Positions 46,010-58,570 of a stretch of DNA of 64,000 bases are shown here, in pieces. The stretch lies in contig OU696582.1 in the NCBI GenBank assembly GCA_916048095.2, positions 3,540,001 through 3,604,000 on the forward strand, written 5' to 3'. Within the stretch, counting starts at the first letter, position 1. Each line of letters opens with the position of its first letter. Made by a program: the position numbers and the translations under genes. Origin of the DNA: Sacculina carcini (Eukaryota; Arthropoda; Thecostraca; Sacculinidae). The notes below the pieces were generated by a model. The model was not told where the DNA came from. It worked only from the letters and a program-made list of their open reading frames with translations, and made no database searches.

Positions 46010-47400
46010 GATATTTATGCGATGATCAAATTCCTTTATGGCTCTCATGAAGGAGGGACATGTAGTGGAGAAAACGGAGTGATCCGAAGTTGAATTCCTC
46101 TTAATGCATCTTGAGTACAGGGGAGACGCGCAAGGTCGAGGTAGACTTTGTCGCCTAGCCGAGAAAGTTCATTTCGACACTCGGGAGAGGTACACAAAAC
46201 AGAACATCTGGATTTGTCTTTCGAGCGAGTGAAGAACATGAAACGAAATTCTCCAGTTTTCACGAACGGTGTCACAGTCGAGTTTTACGGCTAATGTAAT
46301 CCATAAGCTCCTCAGCCGTCATTGCTTCAGGGACATTGGTGACAGTAATTTTGGGCAGATCAGATGTGGGCAGTGTGATTGAGGCTCCTGGAAAGGCGTG
46401 AGAAAGTTGAGTTTGTGCTTTATACAAGCTGTCTTGTGAGTCGCATCTGATCACGACAGACGAGTTGTTCATAATTACCTGCGATACTGGGACCGTGCTG
46501 AGAGCCTTAGATATTTTGGCGGAGCTCGACAATGTTTTCAGGACACAAGCGAAAAACTTACGCGAGCTAGCGGCCGACGGGACATCAGCAGCCGCGATAG
46601 TAGCCAAAGGGATAACATCAGATGGGGCGACACCAGACGAGACGGCAGCCGACGGGACAGCAGCCGATGAGGCAGCAGCCGACGGGGCAGTTGCAGATGA
46701 GACAACAGCCGACAAGATATCAGCCGACGAAACAACAGCTGACGAGACAGCAGCCGGAGCTGCAATAGCCGACGAGACAGCAGCCGGAGTTGCAGTAGCC
46801 GATGAGACAGCAGCCGGTGCTACAGTGGCCGACGAAACAACAGCTGACGAGACAGCTGCCAGAGTTGCAGTAGCCGACGAGACAGCAGCTAGAGTTGCAG
46901 TAACTGACGAGACAGCTGCCGGAATTGCAGTAGCCGACTAGACAGCTGCCGGTGTTACAGTAGCCAACGAGACAGCAGCGGGCGGAACAATAGCTGATAG
47001 GGCAGCGCCAGGATGGTCTGACATGGGAGCATCGATGTGTCTATTCGAGAGAGACCTGGCGATGTCATATCTCAAACTGTGAATCGCATCGGCAATTTTT
47101 TTCGATTGTGTCCATAAGGACCCGCTGCAGACTGGCTTCAGATGAAGCATCACCATGCTCGGGGTGTGCTGGCAGTGAGTAATCAGGTGACACAGTGTTC
47201 TTTACTCTAGCCGAGAAAGCCTCATCACAGACAGCGCAATGCCATCCGATTGACGACTTGGCGCAACAACAACGGTGTAACATTGAGGCGCTTTCGGTGT
47301 ATGAAGTGTCCGCATAGGCCACACATTAAATCATCAGCAGTGGTGTCGCAATTGCGACAAATACCATTCGTGGGTGCAACCATAGCTTTCCTGGGAAAGG
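46010..47400 (-). pseudogene. LINE J2 ORF1 with PHD-like finger and Ala/Ser-rich expansion
   Basis: N-terminus: MVAPTNGICRNCDTTADDLM then CGLCGHFIH, and after a frameshift WHCAVCDEAF, a PHD-like cysteine pattern as in LINE J1. A low-complexity part (about 46960-46580) encodes repeats of the AVSSATAPSAA type from an 18-30-bp degenerate minisatellite. Then comes an RRM/FP-like part (SSVVIRCDSQDSLYKAQTQL, then ITVTNVPEAMTAEELMDYIS), ending in RFMFFTRSK and a Cys-containing segment. The plus strand reads as an Ala/Asp/Glu/Thr repeat, which is a shadow. Confidence 0.72.
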
Positions 47401-47765
47401 CTTCACAATATACACAGGTTCCGAAGGAAAATTATGCGCGGACGCGCATACAAACGTATGCAGGCGTCTGGAAAACACCATCAACCAACTTCCTTTTCCG
47501 AATTTCATCGATATGTGTCAGTTGGTATCATATGGAGCGTGTTGTTTATACGTAATACGAGCAAAGTGAGTTTTCTAAATGAGCTTATGAATGAATGAGA
47601 TACGCGGTGAAAATATATTGCAAGCACATAACTAGCAACAAACACAAATACAGCAAAATCATCAAGTGAACGATTAAGCTTCAAGCGATGATTAGGCACT
47701 TCGACAAGATCGTCCTGGCGAATGGCCGCTGAGTAGTACTTCTCCACTCTGCAGGTGTAAGTTTG

Positions 47766-48370
47766 CAAGTGCGACGGTTATATGTTACTGATGGCCTGCA
47801 GGGTGATTTCTTCCATTGCGCTGATGCGCTGTTCGGTCATTGATACTCCACAGTCACCGCGACCAGTGATACCAGTGATTTCATCCATCCGTTGTCTCAA
47901 TTGCCGCTTGATATTGCTCTTCAGAGAGCTCCATAATAGCTCTATGTGGTTGAGAAGGTAACAAATGGAGCAAGTCGAAGCAGTCCACAATACTCCTGAC
48001 TGGAGAAAAATTCCTCCAGGTTGCTATGTGCCGGCGCTTTGTCCATAATTATCGTTGGCCGGTGAATTTCAGCATCCCTGTATGCCTGCATCAATGACTG
48101 GAACCATTGCACGCAGACTTGTTTTTTAATGCTTATCTACTCGTTGATACCCGTGACCCGTTCACTACTCATGAGCTTGTCATGGCCCCGATTATATGAA
48201 GGTTCGCTCCTTTGCTGGCGCTCCTGGACTGGCCCTGCCTCCTTCTGCGGTATAAATTAGAATTGGTCTCGTCGACCCATACTGCAGTGCCGCCTTCAAA
48301 CCGCACCTTGAACGATGCCTCCATGTATGCGGCTCTTTTCAGCCACATATTACAGAAATGTAATATTTTA
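47766..48370 (-). pseudogene. IS630/Tc1-mariner-type transposase fragment, copy 1
   Basis: On the minus strand: AAYMEASFKVRFEGGTAVWV followed by DETNSNLYRR (first Asp, about 48265), PTIIMDKAPAH (second Asp, about 48040) and LLNHIELLWSSLKSNIKRQL (third acidic residue, about 47940). Frames are broken between them. The N-terminal DNA-binding part is absent; upstream the sequence passes directly into a Gypsy LTR at 48371. No inverted ends found. Confidence 0.72.
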
Positions 48371-49410
48371 GCGAGATGATGGTGGTAAGCCTGTGATTGA
48401 AACCACTCTCTCAACCTGCCAACGTGTACAACATGAATAGTTGGTACACAATAAGTATATTACACAATAATATCTAAAATTAGTGTATTACACAATAAAA
48501 TCAACAACACAATCACAAAATCCACATGTACAAGATCACAAGATTGCAAGTGCCTCACAAGAACGCAAACAGGTGTATTTGTCACCGAGAGTATCCCGGA
48601 CAGACAAAACACACAAAAATGCGTAGCGAGAGAGAATGAGCTAGACGCAGAGAGTAGCCCTGCCAGAATAGCTGCCGTAAACACCTAACACGGGTTTATA
48701 TAGCTTTATCAGTTCCCAATGTCACAACGCCCCTGATTGGTCGGTGCTTCTCAAACGTTTGCGGACTCCCGGTTATCTATGCTGCAGGCGTGGTTGACGT
48801 GTGTCATGACTCGGGAAGTAAGCTTTGTTTGGGGGGTTAGCTTTGTTTGGTGTACCGCCCGCCCCCGCTCTCTCTCTCTCGCCTCGCTTACATTCGGCCA
48901 ATACTCGACACAACTGAAACAATCGGCATGTGTGAAGCGATGTGTGTGCGTGCGTGTAACATACACTCCAACAATTCGGCATTTTGAAGCGATGTGCGTA
49001 TGTTACATACACCTGCGCCATTTGACACTTTTTGGTGCGCAAACTGAACGAGTGAGCGGTTACATGAAACAAACCGAACATATTCACAATTGATAGCGCG
49101 CCATGAATCATACTAAGTTATACAATTATAATTATAATATTAATCTAACCAAAAGTGCACACACACACCACAAGAGCCCAACAACACTCCAACAATTCGG
49201 CATTTTGAAGCGATGTGCGTGTGTTACATACACATGCGCCATTTGACACTTTTTGGTGCGCACACTGAACGAGTGAGCGGTTACATGAAACAAACCGAAC
49301 ATATTCACAATTGATGGCGCGCCATGAATCAGACTAAATTATACAATTATAATTATATTACTAATCTAACCAAAAGTGCACACACACACACCACAGGAGC
49401 CGCCCTTCAG
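48371..49410 (-). repeat. 3' LTR of CsRn1-like Gypsy element (G1)
   Basis: Shares about 490 bp with 53966-54461 and its 3' 240 bp with 53354-53595. On the minus strand it holds a TATA box (GCTATATAAACC, 48693-48704) and ends CATCTCGCTA. The part after pol (48963-49402) contains a direct duplication of about 215 bp. The exact start after the pol end near 49410 is uncertain. Confidence 0.68.
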
Positions 49411-49411
49411 A

Positions 49412-52400
49412 TTAAGGAGAAAATTTCACCGGAGGACGGACGAGTCGGCCAGACCTGGTACGGTAGGACGTCTCACGGCGAGGAGCTGCTTTTGGTGTCG
49501 CCTCTGCTGTTCTCTGCCGGATCACATCAGTCTCGGTTGTCACGCACACGTCGTTGTCCATGTACGCCGGTCTTAAACGGTTGATAGAAACACGTTCATT
49601 TCGGCCGCACATGCTGATTGTGTACGCCTTGGGAGTTCTGGTGATCACCTTATAGGGACTTTGTACGCGGCCTGTAGGGGTCGGCGATGACCGTCATGTC
49701 GGACAAACACATGTGATGAAGACGCAAGATCTGAAAATATGTACTTGCTGCGCACTGGTGAGCGTGGCTGCACTGGCCGTACACTTGCGAAGTGACCGGA
49801 AAGTTGTTCGGCTGATGTTGATGCTTTTGCAGATGTCCGTGTTTGCGGATGAGCAATTAGCTCGCCGGGAAGTCGCAGCTGGGCGCCGTACACCAACCCA
49901 GCTGAAGTGCACTGCAGGTCGGCCTTGATGCTTGCCCGCAGACCGAGTAGCACTATGGGTAGTCGGTCGACCCACATCGTGCTGTCTCGAAGAGCTGACT
50001 TGAGCTGGCGGTGAAGTCTCTCGACAAGGCCATTCGCAGCGGGGTTGTACGCACTGGTCTGCAAAGTATCAGCTGCCAGCGATGTGGTGATAATGCTCCA
50101 CAGCTGCGATGTAAATTGTGCACCTCTCTCAGAGACTATACCGTGAGGCACACCATACCTGGATACCCATGTATTTATGAAATATTTTGCCACAGTGTCT
50201 GCTGAAATGTCCGGAATTGGGAACGCCTCAGGCCAACGAGTAAACCGATCTATCATGGTAAGCACGTATTGGTGACCACGGCAATACGGCAAAGGACCGA
50301 CAATGTCTATGTGGACTTGTGCAAATCTCTCACCTGGAGGTGCAAATGACGCCACTTGTGAATGAAGATGTCGATGAATTTTTTTCTCTGGCAGTGCATA
50401 CATATCTTGGTCCATTCATTGACGTCTTTTCGTAGATTAGGCCACACAAATCTGTCGCTAATAAGTTTCACTGTCGCTGCTCGACCAGGATGCGACAAAT
50501 TATGTAGCGTGTAAAACACCGTTTTTCGTACTGCCGCAGGAACCAAAGGCCGATGAGTGCCAGTTGATGTGTCGCAAACAATAGTTGTGTCTGCGTGCGT
50601 TGTCAGTGGCTTGTCTGTAAGCTTCAACGCACTTGTGGCCGTTGTGCGAAGATAATTTATTTCATGATCTTCTTTCTGTTGTTGCGGTATTTTGAACAAA
50701 TCGATGTTTTCACAGACGACAGAGATTCTTGATAATACGTCTGAAACTATGTTGTCATCGCCTTTGATGTGCTCAGCGTCAGTCGTAAATTTAATAATAT
50801 AATCAACATTACGCTGCTCCTTAGGATAGTGTTGGGACGTGGATGTTTTTATGGCTGCCACCAACGGTTTATGATTCGTGAAAAGAGTGAAGTTTCGCCC
50901 CTCGAAAAATGGTCGGAAATGGCGGATGGCCAAATATGCAGCCAATAATCCCCTCCCAAAAGCACTGTACTTCTGTGCTGGCGGTAGCTTGTGGGACCAC
51001 CAGCGGCACAACTGCTCACGTCGGTGAATAAACCTACCGACGCCTCTGGGTCCTGGTGTCGAAGCATCGTTGCCTTGCACAAAATTTGTTTGGCGTCACC
51101 AAACGCCGTGTTCGCGTCAGCATTCCACACAAGCGGGACCTTTGATTTTCGCTTGCAGTCAGTCAAAAGGATGTACAGATGTTGCAGTGTTTCTGCAGCA
51201 TTTGACAAGAATCTGTTATAAAACTTCAGCATGCCCAAAAACCTTCTTAACTCTGAATGCGTTGTTGGTTTTGGGAAATTTTTTACTGCTTCTACTTTTT
51301 CATACAGCGGGGAAATTCCTTCTGCTGAAATCCGGTGATCCAGAAATTTCAAGGTGGCCACACCGAAAACGCACTTTTCTTTATTCATGTGGATTCCGTG
51401 ACGGCTGAGACGTTGAAAAACTTCTTCTAAATGTGTCCTGTGCTCTTCATCTGAGCTGCTTGCGATAAAAATGTCATCAATAAAAACATATGCAAATGAT
51501 AATCCACGTAGTACAGAGTCCATTAATCGCTGCATAGTTTGAGCACTATTTCTCAAGCCAAAAGCCATCCTTAGCATCTCGAAAAGACCGAATGGCGTTG
51601 TTATAGCAGTCTTATGAACGTCATCCGGGTGCACCGGAACTTGCAAGAACACTTTTACGAAATCTATGTGCGAAAACACAGTTTTGCCATGCAGCCCGGA
51701 TGAAAAATCAGCCAAATACGGTACTGGATAGCGATCAGCGCAAGAAATTCTGTTTAGTGCTCTGTAATCCCCACAGGGTCTCCACTCACCTGGGTTAGTT
51801 TTCGGCACCATGTGCAGTGCTGATGCGTACGGGCTGCTGCTTGGTCTGATAATGCCTTGTTCCAGTATTGTCTGAATCTCCTTTTTGGCAATGGTCATTC
51901 GCGAAGCGTCGAGACGACGTGGTCTGCAGAACACCGGCTGTCCCCTGGTCTCTATACGACGCACAACATTGTGGTACACTGGCTCATTAAACACAGGCGA
52001 AGACGTGAGGCGAGGGTATTTTGCAAGCAGTGACTCGTACGACTTACTATGTGCAGGCAAACAGACGGAAATTCGCAGTGATTTGTGCGTACTTCGACCC
52101 ATTGTATTGAGCCCAGTCGTATTATCAGTTAGTTGCCGACTGCGGGGGTGAACAGAAATGTCATGATGAGACAAAGATCCAGTCCTATAATCGACATGTC
52201 TGTCTGCCAGCAAAAATGACCAGTGAAAATTTTGTCGAAGGCCAAGGGAGACAGACAGTGAATGAGTGCCATACGTATGAATGCACGAAGAGTTTGCAGC
52301 TTGCAAAATGAGCGGCGATGGAACAGGTTTCTTCGAACTTGTTCTCGTAACCAGCTTTGAAGAAACAGACAACAAACTGTGTTGTGCTCCTGTGTCAATA

Positions 52401-52528
52401 ATAAATATATCTCCTGTAGTAGGGTCACCAACAAAAAATGGTGTATTACCATCGCCTTGAGTATTTGTTGAAAGAGCGACAATCGGCGGGCATCGACGCT
52501 CCTTTAACAGTTTAAATTGTACGAGCAA
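49412..52528 (-). pseudogene. CsRn1-like Gypsy G1 pol remnant
   Basis: Retroelement polyprotein region with protease, reverse transcriptase, RNase H and integrase in that order. Visible motifs: protease FIIDTGAQHSLL (about 52390); RT RPCGDYRALNRIS, HIDFVKVFLQVP, YVFIDDIFIAS, LRRFLGMLKFYNRFL; RNase H LFTNHKPLVAAI and DDNIVSDVLSR; integrase zinc part HPGRAATVKL...CMHCQRKK; core VHIDIVGPL, SERGAQFTS, AANGLVERLHRQLK. The integrase second Asp is Glu. Frameshifts lie at about 51050 and 50350. The CsRn1 clade is inferred from the RT style and the Trp-type primer site. Confidence 0.82.
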
Positions 52529-52559
52529 GGTTTGATGCAGCCTCGTGCTATTGCCGCCG

Positions 52560-53326
52560 AGCTTTTTATGGTACCAACAGAGTTGTTCTTCGGAGTCTGA
52601 TTGTTGCTGTTGTCGTGAAACTGATTTTGATCGATATGGCGAACGAGTTAATGAACGACCGCGCTGCTGAGCAAGAGTCAGATTGCTTAATTTTCGCTAG
52701 ATATCGCTGAGCTGTCGCTTAATATTTGCCAGTTCTTGTGCATTTGCTTTTGCTTGAGCACACTCTGTATTCGCTTTGTGTTGATCCACTGCGCTGACAA
52801 CGGCGCTGGCACGCGACAAGGCAGATAGGACACGATCTGCGATGCCTGCCAATGTTGCCAGAGGCGTATCCGGAGGTAGAAATTGCAAAAATGGCACAAC
52901 GGCAACTGGCATTGCTTTAAAAATATTTGTCTTACCAGTGGCGAATTTATCTCTGATGTATGGCGTAGTCAGCTCTTGAAGATGCCTGAGAAACTGCGTG
53001 GGTCGTCGATTGCCCAATTCTTGCTATTCCAGCAGTGTACGTAGCTTTTGCTCTGATGATTTCCCTAATCGCGACTGTAGTGCTTCACACAGCTTGGTGT
53101 AACAGTCTTCAGTGGGATTTCTGAGCATGTCAATGAATTGCATGAGATGATGTGCCGGCAAAAGCGACGCATCAGTCTCGAATTTGGCCTGCTCATCTCT
53201 GACTTGCGCACGCGAAAAGAACAGGCCCAGCTGAATGATCCACACACTTGGATTCTCCTCGACAAACGGAGGCGGAGCGCCGACAATCGGCGGTGTTGAT
53301 GTGCACACGGGCTTTTGTGTTACCAT
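52560..53326 (-). pseudogene. CsRn1-like Gypsy G1 gag remnant
   Basis: Capsid-like region: NPSVWIIQLGLFFSRAQVRD, LPAHHLMQFIDM, RNPTEDCYTKLCEALQSRLG, an in-frame TAG, then RPTQFLRHLQELT and PDTPLATLAGIADRVL, a second stop, and CWYHKKLGGN. The last piece matches the unusual CHCC-type knuckle start of CsRn1 gag (CWYHxxFG) but the following cysteines are lost. Gag and pol would have been one frame. Confidence 0.72.
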
Positions 53327-53333
53327 CGTAAAC

Positions 53334-53352
53334 GATCACGTCGGTGTCACCA
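53334..53352 (-). promoter_or_regulatory. primer-binding site of Gypsy G1 (tRNA-Trp type)
   Basis: On the minus strand TGGTGACACCGACGTGATC follows the LTR end CGCTACA after one base. CsRn1-clade elements are known for a tRNA-Trp-type site reading TGGTGACCCCGACGTGAT; one base differs here. Confidence 0.75.
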
Positions 53353-53353
53353 C

Positions 53354-53595
53354 TGTAGCGAGATGATGGTGGTAAGCCTGGGATTAAAACCACTCTCTCA
53401 ACCCGCCAACGTGTACAACATGAAGAGTTGGTACAGTATATTACACAATAAAGTCAACAACAATCACAAAATCCACATGTACAAAAATCACAAGTTTCAA
53501 GTGCGTCACAAGAACGCAAACAGGTGTATGTGTCACCGAGAGTATCCCGGACAGACAAAACACACAAAAATGCGTAGCGAGAGAGAATGAGCTGA
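53354..53595 (-). repeat. 5' LTR of Gypsy G1, 3' portion only
   Basis: Adjoins the primer-binding site. Same sequence as the last 240 bp of the LTRs at 48371 and 53966. It begins abruptly at 53595 next to a transposase fragment, so its upstream half including the TATA box is missing here. Confidence 0.73.
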
Positions 53596-53597
53596 AT

Positions 53598-53965
53598 CTA
53601 GAGAAAAAATCATCCAGGCTGCTATGTGCCGGCGCGTTGTCCATAATTATGGTTGGCTGGTGAATTTCAGCATCCCTGCATGCTTGCATCAATGACTGGA
53701 ACCATTGCACGCAGTCTTGTTTTTAATGCTCCTATCTTCGTGGAGACCCGTGACCCGTTCACTCCCATGAGCTTGTCATGGCCCCGATTATATGGAGGTT
53801 CGCTGCTTTGCTGGCGCTCCTGGACTGGCCCTGAGTCCTTCTGCGGTATAAATTGAAATTGGTCTCGTCGACCCATACTGGATTGCCGCCTTCCGACCGC
53901 ACCTTGAACGATGCCTCCATGTATGCGGCTCTTTTCAGCCACATATTGCAGAAATGTAATATTGT
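53598..53965 (-). pseudogene. IS630/Tc1-mariner-type transposase fragment, copy 2
   Basis: Close relative of 47766-48370: AAYMEASFKVRSEGGNPVWV then DETNFNLYRRR (first Asp, about 53865) and PTIIMDNAPAHS (second Asp, about 53640). The third acidic motif is lost. It joins LTR sequence on both sides, at 53966 with the same junction as copy 1. Confidence 0.72.
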
Positions 53966-54461
53966 AGCGAGATGATGTTGTTAAGCCTGTGATTGAAACC
54001 ACTCTCTCAACCTGCCATCGTCTACAACATGTAAAGTTGGTACACTATTTTACACAATAAAATCAACAACACAATCACAAAATCCACATGTACAAAAATT
54101 ACAAGATTGCAAGTGCCTCACAAGAACGCAAACAGGTGTATGTGTCACCGAGAGTATCCCGGACAGACAAAACACACAAAAATGCGTAGCGAGAGAGAAT
54201 GAGCTAGATGCAGAGAGTAGCCCTGCCAGAATAAGTGCCGCTAACACCTAACACGGGTTTATATAGCTTTATCAGTTCCCAATGGTACAACGCCCCTGAT
54301 TGGTCGGTGCTTCTCAAACGTTTGCGGACTCCCGGTTATCTATGCTGCAGGCGTCGTTGACTTGTGCCTTGACACGGGAAGTTAGCTTTGTTTGATGTAC
54401 CGCCCGCCCCGCTCTCTCTCTCTCTCGCCTCGCTTACATTCGACCAATACTCGACAACTTT
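53966..54461 (-). repeat. third copy of Gypsy G1 LTR
   Basis: Full promoter part with TATA box GCTATATAAACC (54256-54267), followed on the minus strand by the LTR end CATCTCGCTA and the transposase fragment. At 54461 it is cut by the 3' end of the I/Nimb-like LINE; the next LTR bases (AACTGAAACAATCGG) reappear at 63123 beyond that LINE. Confidence 0.72.
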
Positions 54462-54860
54462 TTTTAACCCAATTTATTGCGTGCGACCACGTCAAGCAAA
54501 TTGGTGACAACTCACAAACATGAACAGAGTATACAAGTTATCAACATGGACATAATAGATTACACCATCATACACGCATATGCACCCGTTTGCGACAATT
54601 ACGTACACACACCCACAGTCATATATACACACACACACACACTCACACAGACATACAGAAGAAAACACTCATAAATACATACACACACGTACATATGCGC
54701 TTCTAATAAACTCATGTGTGTAGACGGCAACGCACTCAGTTAACAGAACGACATATAGCTAAGTTAAAGTAACAGTTGGAGTAACAGTTAACATAACAAT
54801 TCAGTTAACAATTCACATATCAGAAGCAAGACTGCTACCAGTAAGCGAGCAGAATACATG

Positions 54861-57800
54861 TTAATATTCTCCAAAATGAGGAAAATGGTACAGAAGCATT
54901 TCCAAGTTTTCTCGTGCGAGAAGGTGGCGACAGACATCAATCACAGTTACATGTGGACCTGACGGCAGCATGCCTTCGAGAGCCGGACATCGTAGGCAAT
55001 AATGTTCAAGTGCAGTGCCACCGAGAGTACCACAGAGTGGACATGCTGATGACGATGGAGGAGTTAGAACACCTGTTACTTGCCATAAAGGTCTGTACCC
55101 GAGGCGGAGACGAGCCGTGATAACATTATGACGTCTTGTTTGGTGGCCACACCGGTGGTATTTGAATGGTTGTCGGCAGAAATGGTCATAGTGTTGAACA
55201 GTCACACCGGAGGGCCGCTGCTGCGCTCGATGCTCTTCAACATAAAGCCGTGCGGCGCGACGAATATGCGAGAGTGTATATGACAAAGACGGAACCGCGA
55301 CACTATCAGTGAGGTCCAAGGAATAGGCTGCTTTTGCCATGCGGTCCACTAGGTCACTGTTGGCGATGGCTATGTGTGAGGGAATCCATATGAATTTCAC
55401 AATTAAATTTTTCGTGTAAATGTAGGTGAGCCAATTTATTATCCATTTGATCAAAACAGGTTACGCCGGCTGTTGTGACGTTAGAGCCAAAAGGGCAGAT
55501 TTTGAATCGCAGATAACCACGCCATTCAGGTGACGTCTTAGAATCAGTTTAAGCGCATCTAGCAAACCACAGAATTCACAATAGGTTGAGTTACTAGCTT
55601 TTCCCAAGCGACGACCAACCCATCCTGCTGATGGCGGGGGAATGTCCGGAGAGAACACAGCGCACCCAGCCCGCCCATCAGGCTGCAAAGAATCATCTGT
55701 GTATATTGACACTCTTGCATGCTCTGGGATTACAGCCATAACAGAGTATATAGTCTCCAGCGCTAATTGCTTTTGTAGTGTCAGTGCTTCATCAGTGGTG
55801 ACTGGGGTGTAATGAATTTCTGGAACAGGAACTAACCAAGGAGGTGGAGAAGGAATTGGCTGTATATCACTAGTAGGTATGGTTAACGTTTGTAGGTTTG
55901 AGGCCAAAGTTCGGAAAAGGAGTAATCCACCTGGTCTCAGACGAGGAATTCTGTCAGCGCCGGTAAAGGTCTGGCGAGCAATAGCAGCAAAATGAGGCGC
56001 GAGAGAAGGATTGTGCAGACAATTCACGGTCAAACAAGACACATTCGAGATAATTCTGTCGATTATAGGTGGCAAGTCCAATTCAATTTGCATGTTCACT
56101 ACTCTGGTGGTGATTGGACATCCAAGCACGACCCGCATGGCTTGGTTTTGAAACACGTCCAGTGGTTTTAAACAGGCCATGGCAAGTTGTATCAACGCAG
56201 GTGACAGATAATCGATCACAGACCGAATGAACGAGGTATAAATAGCTCTGGCAATATGAATTTATGAAATTATGTTAAATTACGTTAAATTATGGAAATT
56301 CCAGCAGCGTTCCTGGTGAGCCAACGAAGAGGCGCGAGTCGTTTCTTTAGTCGTTCAACCAGCTTCTGTACAAAGGGGTGGTGATTTGGACGGTTTGTTC
56401 GACTGATGTGCACAGGTACACCAAGGTAGCAATATTGATTGCATTGTGGTATTTCAAAGTTACCCAGTTTAAATCGTGGAGGTTCTGCAGGCGTGATAGA
56501 AGTATATATCCTGCGTTTAGAAGCAGAGATCTGAAAGCCGCATTTGTTGGCACAAGTGTGAAAAGCGTTGAGGAACGTTTTCAGACCGGCCGCAGACACT
56601 GCATGAACACATATATCATCTGCATAACAATTGATAGTAATTCCAGGTACTTCAGGAAGACGTTCTAACAGGTTTTGCATGCAAACATTAAACTAAAACG
56701 GAATTAGAATCCCTCCTTGAGGCGTGCCAAGTTTGAATTCTCGGTATGAGCTATACGTTCCGTTATAATATACACGTGAAAAACGGTTAGAAAAATAGGC
56801 CCGAAGCAGACGAAGCAATTTGCCTTTAACTCCAAACTTGACAAGCTGGTCAAGTATCATATCCGGGTTGGCTATGTCAAATGCACTTTTGATGTCGAGA
56901 AACGCCACTGTGCTTGCAGGTGTAAGTCGAGAGTATAGTTCCATAATACAATGGGCTGGACCACGTCCCGGGAGGAAGCCAAATATTCGAGGTGACGATT
57001 TGTTTTCTAGTCTAAACATCAATCTAGTGAGAATAATGCGTTCAAACACTTTGCAAAAACATGAAGTAAGAGCAATCGGGCGAAATTTGTCTGTGTCAAT
57101 TTTTGGAATTGGTATGAGCGTGGATAGAGTCCATGGAGGGGGTAGATATGCATCCGAAAGACAAATGTTAAAAAGGCGGAGAAGAGGATTTCCTGGAACC
57201 CGGAAAATTTGGCGTAATGTTAAATACGTAATGCCATCATCACCTGGGGCAGTAGCCTTTCCACGAACCAGAGCTCTATAAAGCTCCGAGGGTGTAATTA
57301 GGAGGTCGTCGTCTTCATCAGGTGAGAATAATGCAATATTCAATCGAAGGTTTCGAGCAGTTTCATCATCTGAAAGTGCAGATTGTATATGAGCTGGAAG
57401 GTGATTGGGGTCAGACTGTTCTGCCCATTGATCTAAAATCTCCTGGGCGAAGGCTTTCGGGTTGTGGTGACAGACATGTACAGGCTGCTCCTTCACAACA
57501 TGGTTGATGAGTCGCCACATGCGTCCAACACTAGTCGTGTGATTTATACGACTGGTAAACGATCCCCAGTGAATTGATCGTTGTTCCTTTTGCAAAAAAG
57601 TTAGAAACTGTCGATGAGTGCGATAGCGTTTCAAATTTGCTCTGGGTGGTCTCTGTTGATAGCAATGTGCAGCATTTGTGGTCTGCTGCTCAGCAAGATG
57701 AAGTCGACGTGTTTGTGATGTTGCTACACGAGAAATGTGCTGACTTGTGCGAAGGTGGGGCTTTGAAACATAGCGTCTATAAAATTCATGCGTAAACTGT

Positions 57801-58570
57801 ACTGATACAGAGTATAATACAGATGCAGAATATTGGTGGACAGGTGAAAGCCTGGAGGCAAGAAATCGGATGAATGTCGGACAGTATTTTGGAGGTATAG
57901 AAAATCGAGGGCGGAAGCAAAATGAATCTGATGTTGTAGGAACGGAGTAAGAAAATTTCAAAGCAATATGATCAGACAAAAGTGAAGGGATAGACGAACA
58001 CGAAACATGTAAACATGTCAAAGCTGAAGTAATTATATGGTCAAGAGTACCACCACGAATGTGTGTTGCTCCACCAACATCCCACCTGGTTAGATTTTGC
58101 TCCAGTATGAAGTTGTTGAGATTTCGGCCATTTTGGTTTGGATATCGGGAATCATTGCCTAATTCTGGGTGTCTGGCGTTGAAATCGCCAATGTAGACCA
58201 TTCCTTGTTGGGCAGGACAAGGAAAAGCTGCTGCCGAGAATCCCGAGGGGGAACAATAAACATTTCCTAATTCAATAGAAGAATGACTAAATAACACTTC
58301 AAACAGCTGGAATGTTGTTTCGGGATGCGAGGAAGATGATTTGAGACGATGTGACATTGATTGGTGAAAATATGAAACAAGTCCGTGACGAACATGGTGT
58401 ACGTATGCTTTATAAGATCTGAGATGGGGAGCCTCGGGGTTTGTCCTAAATCCCACAAATGCTTCCTGAATGAAAATATCCTTCGGATGATGGGTATAGG
58501 CGTAATAGCGTTATGCTGATAATTTCTCATATGATGTTATGCCGCGTGCGTTCCAAGAGACGACATTAAT
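54861..58570 (-). pseudogene. I/Nimb-like LINE ORF2 (endonuclease, RT, RNase H)
   Basis: Endonuclease: VSWNARGITSYEKL, frameshift, then MVYIGDFNARHPELG, GGTLDHIITS, LLSDHIALKF. RT: ATAPGDDGITYLTLRQI, FRPIALTSCFCKVFERII, AFLDIKSAFDIANPDMI (motif A), LGTPQGGILIPF (motif B), a stop at about 56690, INCYADDICVHA (motif C), YLGVPVHIS. RNase H: VSIYTDDSLQPDGRAGC, CDSKSALLAL, KFIWIPSHIAIANSDLVD. C-terminal CPLCGTLGGTALEHYCLRCP zinc-like part, stop at about 54861. Breaks at about 58505, 56690, 56270 and 55460 inactivate it, but motifs are well kept. Confidence 0.86.

Larger units (their letters stand above)
40966..47570 (-). mobile_element. Jockey/CR1-like LINE (J2) split by Tigger
   Basis: Minus-strand LINE of about 4.2 kb after removing Tigger (42882-45269). 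Order from the high coordinate: PHD-like ORF1 (47400-46010), endonuclease (about 46000-45272 and 42880-42200), RT (42200-41340), and a 3' end GTACTGAAAAGCC...GCAATAAATGCAATTTACTTCAC like that of J1. Starts 88 bp after the ENOX stop codon. Multiple stops; inactive. Confidence 0.78.

Noticed and set aside
46465..46941. 158-codon plus-strand frame of Ala-Asp-Glu-Thr repeats
   Set aside because: Antisense of the low-complexity part of LINE J2 ORF1, which has flanking domain support on the minus strand.
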